A DNA stretch of 64,000 bases from positions 620,001 through 684,000 of the forward strand of contig NZ_CP040812.1 in the NCBI RefSeq assembly GCF_006159205.1, given 5' to 3'. This stretch comes from Antarcticibacterium flavum (GTDB taxonomy: Bacteria > Bacteroidota > Bacteroidia > Flavobacteriales > Flavobacteriaceae). Positions 26,844-36,604 of this stretch are shown one piece after another (position 1 is the first letter of the stretch; every line of letters begins with the position of its first letter). The notes under the pieces are model-generated. The model was not told the DNA's origin, did no database searches, and saw nothing but the letters and a program-made list of their open reading frames with translations. A program made the translations under genes and the position numbers.

Positions 26844-27502
26844 GTCTGTTTACATTTGAAATTCAACAGCAAGTTAGGAGATGCATTTTTTTCAGCCGAT
26901 TATTTAAAGAAAGTTTAGCGGTAAAGGATTGATATTTTAACACATTTTATAAAAATAGAGGCTAGACCGGTATCGCTTATAGAATATAGACTTTTAAGGT
27001 GTTTGTTCTAACTCACAATCAGGGAAATTCCAAATTCCAGGCCAATGTTGTCCGATTAAAATATGTAAAATTTCTATTAACCCTTTCTATATATAGTCAA
27101 AGGACATATCAACCTCGACCAGGGGGTAGTTTTGGATTTAAATAGTTTAGGGAATTTCAAGTTATTTAGCAGAATGTAAGAAACTATTTTCCAGGCGCTC
27201 AGATTTTAGTCTAGGTTCTATATTCTAGCAGCGGAGCGGTCCAGACTCTTTTTCCGGACAACAATGATTCCAGGCACCTAATTCCAAATTCCAAGCAACA
27301 AAATCCAAATTCCAAAATACACTCTGAAACCCAGATTTTTTCTAATCCACGAAACGTCATGCAGAGACTGCAAAACAGAAATCTTTAAGCAGAGATGAAA
27401 AAAATACCTTCAGCAATAATTAATTTTGTTTAATTATTACACCGATTCATTAAACATTCTGTATCTTGTAGAAAAATTCATTCACTTTAAAACTACAAGA
27501 CT
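26844..27502. other. Non-coding region with dispersed repeat
   Basis: No convincing gene. 27190-27270 is a copy of a dispersed ~80-bp repeat (core AGCAGCGGAGCGGTCCAGAC) that recurs in inverted orientation at 36605-36690 and partly at 33366-33398. Runs of TCCAAAT-type simple repeats follow near 27290-27325. Confidence 0.55.
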
Positions 27503-27799
27503 ATGTTCGGATTATTCAAAAAGAAAACAGAAAAGGAAAAATTACAGGAGAAGTACCAGCAGCTGCAAAAGGAGTCCTTTGACCTCTCCACCAGCAACAG
27601 GAAATTAAGCGATCAAAAAGCCTTTGAAGCTGAAGAGGTCATGAAACAACTTGAGAAGTTAAAATCCCCCAGCCCCCAAAGGGGGAGTAAAAAACTTCTT
27701 GTTTTTAGGCACCAACAAACTAGCCACGTCATGCTGGACTTGTTTCAGCATCTGGTGTCTGGGGGAGTACCACCGCTTTCACCTGCTGTTGCCACTTAA
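27503..27799 (+). CDS. Lacal_2735-type small protein with a repeat-derived C-terminal extension
   Basis: Seen: the first ~53 residues ('MFGLFKKKTEKEKLQEKYQQLQKESFDLSTSNRKLSDQKAFEAEEVMKQLEKL') match the short Lacal_2735-type proteins of flavobacteria, which from memory end at about this point (~55-60 residues). The remaining ~45 residues are translated from intergenic repeats: a C/G-rich CCCCCAAAGGGGG hairpin repeat and the TCATGCTGGACTTG repeat. So the native stop has been lost or displaced by repeat insertion. The helical, charged core suggests a cytoplasmic coiled coil; its function is unknown. Confidence 0.7.
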   Translation: MFGLFKKKTEKEKLQEKYQQLQKESFDLSTSNRKLSDQKAFEAEEVMKQLEKLKSPSPQRGSKKLLVFRHQQTSHVMLDLFQHLVSGGVPPLSPAVAT

Positions 27800-28372
27800 G
27801 CCCGTTTCTACTACCAATAAAAATTACGGTATAACTCTACTCCTACTCCCCCAGAACCCTTCCGTCTTGAGCGGTAGGATGATTTGCTTAATAAAATAAT
27901 TTTAGCCGCTCAATCCACCTTCCCTTGAAAAAAGGGAAGGAGCTTTTGGTTTTTGTATATTTAGAAATACATAATTAAAATAAACTAGCCATGTCATGCT
28001 GGACTTGTTTCAGCATCTGGCGTCCTATTCAGGAGATTTATCTTCATACTGCACCTGTTCTGAAATACCGCTCCCGATAAAACAAAAGCGTTGCCTTAGC
28101 ATCCCTTCTTTGCCCAATTCTCCACCAAAGCCTCCTTTCACGTTAGACCCTGGAAAAATTTACCATTGACGTGTTTTGTAAAAATCTGTAAATCAGTACA
28201 TTAAAAATAAAATTTTAATAGCTCTTTTAGGATTTCAAATTCCTAAACGTCAATCTCCTACGCTAGGTAATTTTTTTACCGCAGGTCTCAGGGTGACGGT
28301 GGCGAGGAAGGTCACCCAAATCTAGCGAAACCTCCCCCCGTCATGCTGGACTTGTTTCAGCATCTAACGTCC
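27719..28372 (+). repeat. Three copies of dispersed ATGCTG..CAGCAT repeat
   Basis: Copies at 27719-27759, 27985-28025 and 28339-28372 share GTCATGCTGGACTTG followed by TTTCAGCATCT. The outer ATGCTG/CAGCAT arms can form a hairpin. The first two also share the 5' extension AAACTAGCCA. A diverged copy lies at 46196-46230. The first copy is translated in the tail of the Lacal_2735-type frame. Confidence 0.85.
28152..28290 (-). repeat. Left copy of ~140-bp inverted repeat flanking the M23 giant
   Basis: Read on the minus strand this segment matches 33131-33272 closely over ~140 bases, including the shared block GGAGATTGACGTTTAGGAAT and the following TTGAAATCCTAAAA. The pair lies in opposite orientation around the 3.9-kb gene at 29247-33101. 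Confidence 0.85.
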
Positions 28373-28427
28373 TGGGAAAATAAATTAGCTTCCTACTGAG
28401 CATGTTTTCAAATACCGCTCCTCTCAA

Positions 28428-28510
28428 GCCCTGAAAGGGCGTCATACATCAGCGAGGGGTGCAGCCCCTCGAAAAATGAACCCTCACCATATCAAGCCCT
28501 GAAAGGGCGC
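28428..28510 (+). repeat. Isolated REP pair related to the 37-39 kb arrays
   Basis: Two copies of GCCCTGAAAGGGC (28428 and 28496) exactly 68 bases apart enclose one CGAGGGGTGCAGCCCCTCG hairpin and the AAAAATGAACCCTCACCATATC linker, the same unit as the arrays around the REP transposase 9 kb away. Confidence 0.9.
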
Positions 28511-29246
28511 AATTAGTACAGACTATTATGCGAGATGTTTTCATGCTCTAGATTCACATTTTCTTTTTCTTCCCGCTGCGTGAGGTCTCCTATAACAGCG
28601 CCTCCTTCAGTCCCAGACTTTCAGGACCTTACTCTTCCTAAAATAAAATATAATATAATACTAAATCTTCCTGAAGTCTCTTGACCTCACCTTCATTTTA
28701 TTAGAACCTGGAAACGGTTTTTCCCTCTTAATCAAAATTCTTCCAAACGTGAGGAGACGTTGGGATGTGCTGCGAGATCAACATGTTTGGATTGGCTCAA
28801 AGACAGGAGACTTCGCAGCGAGGATTTTTGCAGAGCTTGTTTTTTTTTGCTTCCCATGATTTACCCTTGGAATCGGGAATTCCCTACGGTTCCTATTGTT
28901 TAGGGAGGAATATGATGAAATGATCCCGGGCAATTATAGGTGAAAATAAGTACATCCCGGTCAAACTATTTTAAATAATTTTAATTAATTATAGTTCCTA
29001 TAAAATTACCTTCATAGCCGGTAATATTTTTTCGATGGAAGGAAGCAGGTAAGATCAACTAGTCCTGCTCTCTTAAGCCTTAAAAAAGCTTTTCATTAAG
29101 TAGTTATTGGTGTAGCCTATATACGTACGCTTGTATCAGCTACCCGAAGTCACATAGCCTAAGTGCAATGGCACTTTATCCTTTCTTTTTCTACCGGAAA
29201 GTTTGTTTTTATTTCATTTGACGCCATCCCACAAAATCGTATTCCC

Positions 29247-32200
29247 ATGAGTCCTATAATTAATTTAATCAAAACTGAATACCACACCCTCCAACCACAG
29301 GAAATCCTACAATCAAGTCCTATTGTTTTAATGGGAGTGACCACTAAAATGGAGAAGCTTCTAAAAACAAAGGAAATTTTCTCTGTATTCGACCTTTCCT
29401 CCTCCAAACTATTCAACGACGCCGTTTCCATTTCAAAGGTGGATGAAAATATTAAAAATCCTTTTCATTTACATGGACAGGCTGCCAGTGATATGGTAAA
29501 AAATAATATTACCCCCCTTGCAGAATTACCCTTTGCAGGTATAGAGGTCCTGGATCTAATAGAACAGAATGAAATTCAGGATTTTAAACAGACTTTAAAC
29601 GTGGAAACAGTAAGGGACCTTGCTATTTTTCCACCTTTTACCGCTGCGGTTAAGATCCTGAATTCAGTATATTTTCCCGAATCCCAAGTGGGCTTTGATC
29701 CCGAAGCACCTACAGATCTCATTCCAAAAACCGGAGAATATCCCACCGAGCGTGTTCAATTTACTACTCTTCTTTTGGATGAAATCCATTCAAAAGGTAC
29801 TTCTATAGACTTAACCAGTGATAATTTTTCTCCCATTGATATTGGGAAAGTCACCAATATGACCGGGTTCGAAAAAATCGCAACAGGAGCTCTTTTAACT
29901 TTTAATCAATCCTGGTTCATGCAGGGGGTGACCCTGGGTCAATTATTACATAGTACAGCACTTGCGCCGGGAGAGAGTACACGTATTGTGGTTATTGACT
30001 GGTCCAGAAAAACCCGGGCTTCCCAAACTGAAAGTATAACAGAGCAGGATGAATTGACTAATGAAACCAGACATGCAAGGTCCATCAATGAAGTGACCAA
30101 TGCAGTGGCTACTGAAGCGCAACAAGGTTTCTCTGAATCCTCCTCCTCTTCAACAAGCCTACAGGTGGGAATTAGTGAAGCGGGGGACTCCGGTTTGCTT
30201 GGAGCCATCTTTGGAGGAGGATCTGGTGGATATTCTGAAGCGTATGCAGAGAATTCTGCCGCGGCTACAAGTTTTTCCTCTTCCTGGGGGCAGCGGGAAG
30301 TGGCAGCGTCCATGGCTCAACACATTAATGACAGGACCCATCAACATGCGCATTCTACCAGATCCAGAAGGGCATCTGTAGTAAAAGAAGTATCACAATC
30401 TGAACACGAACAAGTAAGTTCACGCGTCATCACCAATTATAACCACATGCATGCCTTAACGATCCAGTATTATGAAGTGGTACAGGTTTACAGGGTGGAA
30501 GTGGAATTGAACAAGGCCGAAAAATGTCTATATATTCCACTAAAATTAATTGACTTTTCAAAGGAAGAGATCATAGAAAAATTCAGGCTCACCCTCCTTA
30601 GAAGTGCATTAAGCAGGGATATTAGACAGCTTTTGATGAATTATGAGGTGGTTGAGTTTGCGCCCGGAAAGGATCTTAAAAAATATCCTAATTTAAACCC
30701 GGCACTTATTAATGCTATATCTACCGGGATTTTAAGTACTGCAGTAATGTCTGCCGGCACCTCCCATATCTCAAGAAGAATCTCTGCAGATGATCCTGAA
30801 ACTAATGACAAACCAAAAATTTCCTTTAAAAAACCAATAGCACAACAGATCCTGGATGGCCTGTGGTCAGAATCTCAATTGTCTCACATCTCGAACATGT
30901 TTGACATTTCTATTATAAGGCCAAAGTCAAGTTCAATTTTTATCCCTGTTGATGCTTTGATTAAAGAAGCAATGACCAACGATGAAAAACTTTCTATTAA
31001 AATTTACTTGAAAAATGGAACAATCGTAGAATCACTAACGACAGAAATTTCAGTTTCAAATATTACAAAGATCTCTGTTAAAGGTAGCCATCCAGATAAG
31101 GATATCCTGGGGAAAGTAACCCTTACGCTAAGCAAAAACGGAGTCATTTTTCCACTGGAATTACCAACTGTCACCGTGAACAAGGGTTCCAATGAAACTA
31201 TCATTGTGGTAGTGAATAATGCAGGCATAAATAAAAACCTAAAAGAGCATTTAAACGGCAACAAGCTGCACTATAGCCTCGCAATTTTTAGATCCCTGGA
31301 TACTGCTCAAATGGCAGCTTTATTAGCAGGCTATACCTATAAAGTAAGCAACAAAAATATTCCGGTTTCTCAATTGGTAGATCCAAAACCAATAGGATAT
31401 GTTGGAAATTATCTTGTCTTTAAAATGACAATTGATACTACCCTGGATGCTGAATGGGAAAAATGGCTAAAAGAAAGGAATGTAAAGAAAGGTATTAAAA
31501 AACAGGATATTGTTCCCCTTTCAAGTGGTGGTGTGTTTGCCGAAGCCGTGTTAGGCCGTTTCAATTGTGCTGAAAAACTCGATATCACAAGGTTCTGGAA
31601 CTGGCAGGATTCACCTATTCCAATCCAACCTGCAGAAATAGCAGCTATCCAAACAGGCAGCCGCGCCACCCAGGAAAATGTTACCCCGGGGCAATTGAGT
31701 AATCCCATTATTAATATGCAGGCTCCCACCACCCTCCCAGATCCGACCGGAATGGCGGGAATTTTAGCTGCTATTCAAAATGGAAATATGTTTAGGGATA
31801 TGAGTGGCCTCTCTGCCACTATTGGTTTGGCTCAGGCAGCTTTACAGGCTACCACACAAGCCGCTACCGCAGCCGGTCAACAAGCTGGAACAAATATGTC
31901 AACACATTTACAGGCACAGGTAGAAAGAGCCAAGGTAATTGGAGATTTGGCAAAAGCGGCGTTGACAGCTTACACCGGGGTACCGTTAGATGGCGATAAG
32001 GAAGCTGCAGGTAAAAATGCTTCGAAGGATGGCGCCAAAATAAACTATTTTGATAAAAATAAAACCGGTGGTACGGAGAAAGGCGAAACCCCATCAAGTC
32101 CCAATCCTCCGGCAAACTCGTCTTCAAAAGGCAAAACTTCATCTAATTATACAGATAATCCCGCGGCGTTGAGCTCGGTATGGGGTTCAGCAGGCCAGTC

Positions 32201-33101
32201 ACAGGGCGAGCTTATTAATCAGCTTGGAGAGATCCTGGATAAAGGAGTTGGTGGAGGAAATTCTGCAGTGGCGGCATCTACATATTCTTTTACACCGCAA
32301 ACTGTAGAATCCAAATTTGAGCATACTTCAAATCCCAGATATCATCAAAAAATCACATTTAAGGAAGAGGTAACCAAAGATAAAATTATATTTTCTGCTT
32401 CGAACGCCACAGAAGATTATATTGAAATATATGTCAGTTTCTCAGATTTGGTCAATATGGAATCTGAACCCGGGGATATTTCAGGGAAACCGGTTCTTTT
32501 GGCTCCCGGGGAATCTGATAAACATATTGCCAAACTTAAAATGAAAGATCCCGGGGTGCAACCGTCCTATAAAGTATCCAGGAATTTTTCCATAGGGGAT
32601 TCTGCTGCTTCAAGTGATGGCACTTTATTCGCCCTTCCATATAAGAAGAATAAGAAGTTTGAGGTATCTCAAACCTTTAGTGGAACTTCTACCCATAATA
32701 ATGCTCAAAACCAACATGCCGTTGATTTTTTAATGCCTCTGGATACCGTTATTTGTGCCGCAAGAGCTGGAAAAGTAGTAGATCTTGAAGATTCATATCC
32801 TAATAATACCAATGATAATTCAAAATTGAATTATATAAGGATCCTTCATACCGATAAAACTTACTCGCAATACCTCCACCTAACAAAAGATGGAGCCACT
32901 GTAAGTCTGGGTGATACTGTTACCGAAGGGCAGGCTATTGGAAAATCTGGTAATTCCGGGAAATCTTCCGGACCCCATCTTCATATTTCGGTGGCTAAAG
33001 GAGCAGGTGATGGTACTTTGAAAACTATAAACTGGAAGTTCAAGGATAAAAATGGAGATTCTTTTATTCCAGAAAAAGGAAAAGAATACAAAAATGAATA
33101 A
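29247..33101 (+). CDS. Giant protein with C-terminal M23 (LytM) peptidase domain
   Basis: Seen: ~1284 codons from the ATG at 29247 (an in-frame GTG at 29163 is possible). No signal peptide is evident. The N-terminal half holds a Ser/Gly/Ala-rich stretch around residues 290-390 and a block 'VITNYNHMHALTIQYYEVVQVYRVEVEL...LYIPLKLIDF'. The middle is beta-rich, then Ala/Gln- and Ser/Pro-rich (~860-1000). The C-terminal ~150 residues are an M23 domain with 'HAVDF' and 'SGPHLHIS' (zinc His/Asp and HxH at ~1244-1246), so peptidoglycan endopeptidase activity is likely. It stands alone between ~140-bp inverted repeats. Inference: a large envelope-active machine component or effector, perhaps related to the giants at 1-9980. 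Confidence 0.8.
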   Translation: MSPIINLIKTEYHTLQPQEILQSSPIVLMGVTTKMEKLLKTKEIFSVFDLSSSKLFNDAVSISKVDENIKNPFHLHGQAASDMVKNNITPLAELPFAGIEVLDLIEQNEIQDFKQTLNVETVRDLAIFPPFTAAVKILNSVYFPESQVGFDPEAPTDLIPKTGEYPTERVQFTTLLLDEIHSKGTSIDLTSDNFSPIDIGKVTNMTGFEKIATGALLTFNQSWFMQGVTLGQLLHSTALAPGESTRIVVIDWSRKTRASQTESITEQDELTNETRHARSINEVTNAVATEAQQGFSESSSSSTSLQVGISEAGDSGLLGAIFGGGSGGYSEAYAENSAAATSFSSSWGQREVAASMAQHINDRTHQHAHSTRSRRASVVKEVSQSEHEQVSSRVITNYNHMHALTIQYYEVVQVYRVEVELNKAEKCLYIPLKLIDFSKEEIIEKFRLTLLRSALSRDIRQLLMNYEVVEFAPGKDLKKYPNLNPALINAISTGILSTAVMSAGTSHISRRISADDPETNDKPKISFKKPIAQQILDGLWSESQLSHISNMFDISIIRPKSSSIFIPVDALIKEAMTNDEKLSIKIYLKNGTIVESLTTEISVSNITKISVKGSHPDKDILGKVTLTLSKNGVIFPLELPTVTVNKGSNETIIVVVNNAGINKNLKEHLNGNKLHYSLAIFRSLDTAQMAALLAGYTYKVSNKNIPVSQLVDPKPIGYVGNYLVFKMTIDTTLDAEWEKWLKERNVKKGIKKQDIVPLSSGGVFAEAVLGRFNCAEKLDITRFWNWQDSPIPIQPAEIAAIQTGSRATQENVTPGQLSNPIINMQAPTTLPDPTGMAGILAAIQNGNMFRDMSGLSATIGLAQAALQATTQAATAAGQQAGTNMSTHLQAQVERAKVIGDLAKAALTAYTGVPLDGDKEAAGKNASKDGAKINYFDKNKTGGTEKGETPSSPNPPANSSSKGKTSSNYTDNPAALSSVWGSAGQSQGELINQLGEILDKGVGGGNSAVAASTYSFTPQTVESKFEHTSNPRYHQKITFKEEVTKDKIIFSASNATEDYIEIYVSFSDLVNMESEPGDISGKPVLLAPGESDKHIAKLKMKDPGVQPSYKVSRNFSIGDSAASSDGTLFALPYKKNKKFEVSQTFSGTSTHNNAQNQHAVDFLMPLDTVICAARAGKVVDLEDSYPNNTNDNSKLNYIRILHTDKTYSQYLHLTKDGATVSLGDTVTEGQAIGKSGNSGKSSGPHLHISVAKGAGDGTLKTINWKFKDKNGDSFIPEKGKEYKNE

Positions 33102-33130
33102 AGTTTCCAATAACCTTAAAGCGTCAGTTC

Positions 33131-33272
33131 GAGACCTGCGGTAATAAATTACCTCGCGTAGGAGATTGACGTTTAGGAATTTGAAATCCTAAAATGGCTA
33201 TTAAATTGTATTTGTAATTGGTTGATTTACAAGTTTGTAAAAACACATCAATGGCAGCGAATTTTTTCTACC
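33131..33272 (+). repeat. Right copy of ~140-bp inverted repeat
   Basis: Matches 28152-28290 in inverted orientation (see that entry). It begins 30 bases after the M23 giant stop. Confidence 0.85.
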
Positions 33273-33289
33273 GGCAGGGACAAGAAATT

Positions 33290-33338
33290 TGTATCGAGAC
33301 CTCTTGGGAGTTAGAACCACGCGAGAGGTCTCGATACA
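33290..33338. repeat. Perfect 15-bp stem hairpin
   Basis: Arms TGTATCGAGACCTCT (33290-33304) and AGAGGTCTCGATACA (33324-33338) are exact complements with a 19-base loop, followed by a short T-run. It could terminate the M23 gene or be a dispersed palindrome. Confidence 0.75.
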
Positions 33339-33637
33339 TTTTTAAGTATATAAGATTTCATCCAGATTCCAGCAGCGCAACGGTCCATACTCTTTTATCT
33401 TCCAACCTTCCGCAGCAATGAAAAACCTTGAAATCCTTCAGCAAGAAATAGAGACCCTACCAGAAAATACCCAAATATCCCCATAACCCATATGTATCCA
33501 TAATCCCTAAATTTCAGATAATAAGATTCCGAAGCTTTGTAGTTCCTTACAATCCTCCCCATTTTTATGAACGTTAGGAGCTTGATTTCTGCCTCAGGAC
33601 CTTCAGCAGGTGAATTAACCATTCTAAACCAAATATT
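33339..33637. other. Intergenic sequence before the first paralogous lipoprotein
   Basis: No real gene. 33366-33398 resembles the AGCAGCGGAGCGGTCC repeat found at 27228 and 36630. The promoter of the 33638 gene should lie here. Confidence 0.4.
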
Positions 33638-34648
33638 ATGAGAAATGCAATTTTTACTACTTGGATGTCATGCTTTCTTTTCTTATTATTCTCTTGTAGC
33701 CATGAGGAGGAAACCTTGAAAGAAGCAGCCCCGGGAAAGGCCACCCTTTCCTTTGCAGCGGTATTAAATGATCTACTCCCTGGCAGGGAAGCAGATAAAC
33801 AGCAGTTGGGAAATATCCCCCAATGTAGTGAGGAAGCACCGGCATTTGTAGAAGTGGTGGTAACCCATCTAGAAGTACCGGTTGCAGGGACCTTTCAGGA
33901 ACCGCTAAGGATCAAAGTCCACCGCGACAGCCAGGGAAATTACTTTACAGCAGAGCGGGCAGAACTGGAACTGAACGAGGGTATTTACCACCTCGAATAC
34001 TTTAGGGTACTGGATGAAAACCAGGAGGTGATCTGGATCGCGCCCAGGGAAGAAGACGGAGAGATCAATTTTGCCGGGATGGTGGATTCTCCCCTGCCGC
34101 TCGAGATCGACCTTCGCGCGGGCACAAAAAAGTATGTTCCTGTAGATGTCATTTGTTTTGACGACCGGCTCGTAAACCTCTACGGCTACCTCTTCTTTGA
34201 CCTGCAAACCAACGAGGCGATCAAGTTCTGTATTTTCGGAAATTACTGTGATGAAACAGGCAGGCATATAGATGCAGTAAGCTACAGTGTAAGTGTCTGG
34301 AATTTTAGCGGGATTGAGGCTGCTCCAAAAGGAGCCGTTCTGTATGAAGAATTGCAAAATGCCATTGTAATAGAGGATGATTTTGAAAATGAAATATCTG
34401 TCACCTATGCTATTCCCTTGTGTTTGGCGCTGCCCGATACCCCCGGACAGGATGAATATTATTTCGAGATCTCCCTGCAGGGCTTTGGGGAATCAAATTC
34501 ATTAATAAGAAGCGGGGTTATTACAGATGAGGATGTAAGGTCACTTTATGATGGGGATAACAATGTGGATTATTACCACTTCCGGGAAGGGAATTGCAAT
34601 TTAGGAGATTCACCTGACTTATTTGAGGATGTAGCTGAAGGAATTTAG
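33638..34648 (+). CDS. Predicted lipoprotein, domain shared with two paralogues
   Basis: Seen: 336 codons with a lipoprotein signal ('FLFLLFSCSHEE'). The mature part is one ~310-residue domain starting 'KATLSFAAVLNDLLPGREADKQQ' and containing 'ICFDDRLVNLYGYLFFDLQTNEAIKFCIFGNYCDETGRH' and 'GVITDEDVRSLYDG...YYHFREGNCNL'. The same blocks occur in the lipoproteins at 39689 and 54877. This member has only the shared domain. I do not recognise a named family. Conserved Cys pairs suggest disulfides, so the domain is probably exposed in the periplasm or on the surface. Function unknown. Confidence 0.85.
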   Translation: MRNAIFTTWMSCFLFLLFSCSHEEETLKEAAPGKATLSFAAVLNDLLPGREADKQQLGNIPQCSEEAPAFVEVVVTHLEVPVAGTFQEPLRIKVHRDSQGNYFTAERAELELNEGIYHLEYFRVLDENQEVIWIAPREEDGEINFAGMVDSPLPLEIDLRAGTKKYVPVDVICFDDRLVNLYGYLFFDLQTNEAIKFCIFGNYCDETGRHIDAVSYSVSVWNFSGIEAAPKGAVLYEELQNAIVIEDDFENEISVTYAIPLCLALPDTPGQDEYYFEISLQGFGESNSLIRSGVITDEDVRSLYDGDNNVDYYHFREGNCNLGDSPDLFEDVAEGI

Positions 34649-35026
34649 TGACTCTTTTAGCACCTAACAAAACCGAATATTACAAAGTACCGGAGATCTT
34701 ATTTCTGCAACTGGCCTGCAGAAAATAATATTTATTAAAGGAACAGTCCGGTTCTATGGAAGTGAAGCGTGGTATACATAATCCTTCTCAAAACAAGAAA
34801 CCTCATAGCCTGGCACACTGTGAGGTTTTATTAGTATTGTCATAGTGAGGGAAAATTTTTCCTCCCTTCAGGAATTATATGTTTATAATGGTAAAGAATA
34901 TAAATCTCTTGTTTCCTGGGATACGCCATATCGTAAGGTTTATATTCTGTACTAAAGGCACAATGTCTCCTTTGAGTTATCATTTCTCTACCCATAGATC
35001 CCAACCATCTGCTTTTTATCCCACAC
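34649..35026. other. Intergenic region with terminator
   Basis: No gene is supported. It contains the terminator at 34798-34830; the remaining A+T-rich sequence shows nothing recognisable. Confidence 0.4.
34798..34830 (+). terminator. Intrinsic terminator
   Basis: Stem AAACCTCA (34798-34805) / TGAGGTTT (34821-34828) followed by TATT. It lies ~150 bases after the lipoprotein stop and could serve it. Confidence 0.55.
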
Positions 35027-35760
35027 CTATTTATATAAAACCTGACAATTGGTACAGATAAAACTCCTGCGTTTTTTCGTTCCGGTTTGTTTCTTAATTA
35101 TTGGAAGATCGCATCTTAAGCACTCCTTTTTTGTATGCGCTAGCCAATGTTTTTTTAACTCGTACGCTCTCTTCCATTCCAAAAAATCAAAACTGTAATT
35201 ACGGGTTTCGCCTATAATTTTGTTGAGTTTTGTATTTGGTATTTCTCCTATGGTCGATTCCGGATGCACCCTAACCCGATAAAGTACTTCATTTTTGATA
35301 ATGTTTCCAACTCCCGCGAAGATATCCTGATCCAGAAGTGCATCGCAAATAAGCGCATTAGGGATTGCTTTTAATTTAGCCTTTGCCTTCTTTTTATCCC
35401 AATGCTCATTCATCACATCGACGCTCCAGTCGTAATGCTTGTCAATATCCCCTTCAAGATATTTGAGTGAACAGGCATAAAAATTAATCTCCCCGTGCCT
35501 GAATTTGAGATGGAGTTTTATTTTCCTGTCGGGCTTTTTTTCGTCTATTGTATAACTGCCAAACATTAGGAAATGAACCTTTATTGTAAAGCCCCCGAAG
35601 CAAATGAGAAAATGCTTTCCCCAACTTTTAAACTCAGTTATCTTTTTACCAGGCAACCTTTCCTGGTCAATTTTATCATAACCGTCTACGGCAATGATCT
35701 TTTCGCCTGCAAATTTTGCGACCGCTTCTTTAACTAATACTATGGAAGGCCCTCTGGCAT
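35027..35760 (-). pseudogene. nei: Endonuclease VIII / Fpg-Nei DNA glycosylase, one-base frameshift near the start
   Basis: Seen: a frame of ~209 codons encodes the H2TH region ('LLDQDIFAGVGNIIKNEVLY') and a C-terminal zinc finger ('CLRCDLPIIKKQTGTKKRRSFICTNC'), i.e. Nei without its N-terminus. Upstream, the ATG at 35760 reads MPEG and then hits a stop. Adding one C near 35748-35752 would give 'MPEGPSIVLVKEAVAKFAG' joined to the rest, with the catalytic Pro2-Glu3. So the gene is full length apart from one missing base. Known role: excision of oxidised pyrimidines. Whether this is an assembly error or true inactivation is undecided. Without the N-terminus the product would be catalytically dead. 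Confidence 0.88.
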
Positions 35761-35827
35761 AAGCTTTAACTGGAGTGAAGAAAATTAAGTTTTGTGTTGC
35801 TGAATTTCATCACGTTTTTTTTATTGG

Positions 35828-36586
35828 TTATTGAACAAATCGGTTAAGCGTGGTTAAATTATCAAATGCATCCCCCATTGTGTTATTAAAATATGCAAAT
35901 ACCGTCTTTCCTTCTTCTCTCCACGCATTTATAAGAGCTGCGTATTCCTTTAGAAATTCTTCGGAATAGCTTTCCCGGTAATTCCCTGTGGGGCCATGAA
36001 ATCGAAGATACAAAAAACCCGATTTTTGATTTATTAGCGGGGTGGCCGACTTTGGGATGTCCTGAATGACCATTGTCGCTTTGTAAAAATTCAGCAAGTC
36101 ATAGACATCCTCATGATACCAGGAGGTGTTTCGAAACTCTACCGCAACCTTCCATTCATTTGCAGGATCTATATCATTAATACAGCTTAACAAATTTCCT
36201 AATTGCCTGGCATATTCCCTCCCTATAGAAGGGGGAAACTGAATAAGCAAACATCCTTTCTTTTCTTTGACAGCATTGATGGAATTAAAAAAAGCAACTA
36301 CATCTTCTTTATTGAAATTGAATCCTTTGCTGTGTGTTATTTCTTTCCACAGTTTAAAAGTGAACCTGAAACCTTCAGGTACCATTGCAGACCATTTACC
36401 CACTGTTGCCGGCTGCGGAATTTTATAGAACGTACTATTAAATTCAATACTGTTAAAGTAAGAGGCGTAATAAGTCAACCTGCTGGCATTTTTAAATTCC
36501 GGCGGAAATAAGTATTTGGGAACAGGCAACTGCAAGCCGCTAAGACCTGAATAAAACTGATGTCGAGAACCGGGAGGAGTATTCAT
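35828..36586 (-). CDS. DUF72 (YecE-like) protein
   Basis: Seen: 252 codons with the DUF72 pattern: 'LTYYASYFNSIEFNSTFYKIP', 'FRFTFKLWKEITHSKGF', 'LLIQFPPSI', 'VAVEFRNTSWY', 'YLRFHGPTGNYRESYS' and 'VFAYFNNTMGDAFDN'. The family has a TIM-barrel-like fold; its function is not established. It is transcribed in the same direction as nei, 67 bases upstream of that gene's ATG, so the two may form a unit. Confidence 0.9.
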   Translation of the reverse strand: MNTPPGSRHQFYSGLSGLQLPVPKYLFPPEFKNASRLTYYASYFNSIEFNSTFYKIPQPATVGKWSAMVPEGFRFTFKLWKEITHSKGFNFNKEDVVAFFNSINAVKEKKGCLLIQFPPSIGREYARQLGNLLSCINDIDPANEWKVAVEFRNTSWYHEDVYDLLNFYKATMVIQDIPKSATPLINQKSGFLYLRFHGPTGNYRESYSEEFLKEYAALINAWREEGKTVFAYFNNTMGDAFDNLTTLNRFVQ

Positions 36587-36604
36587 TTTTTATCTGTATT
36601 TCTA

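Larger units (their letters stand above)
27800..29246. other. 1.4-kb repeat-rich non-coding region
   Basis: Apart from the dispersed, inverted and REP repeats listed separately (27985, 28152, 28339, 28428) I see no gene. 28520-29160 is unassigned A+T-rich DNA that must contain the promoter of the M23 giant. Confidence 0.5.
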
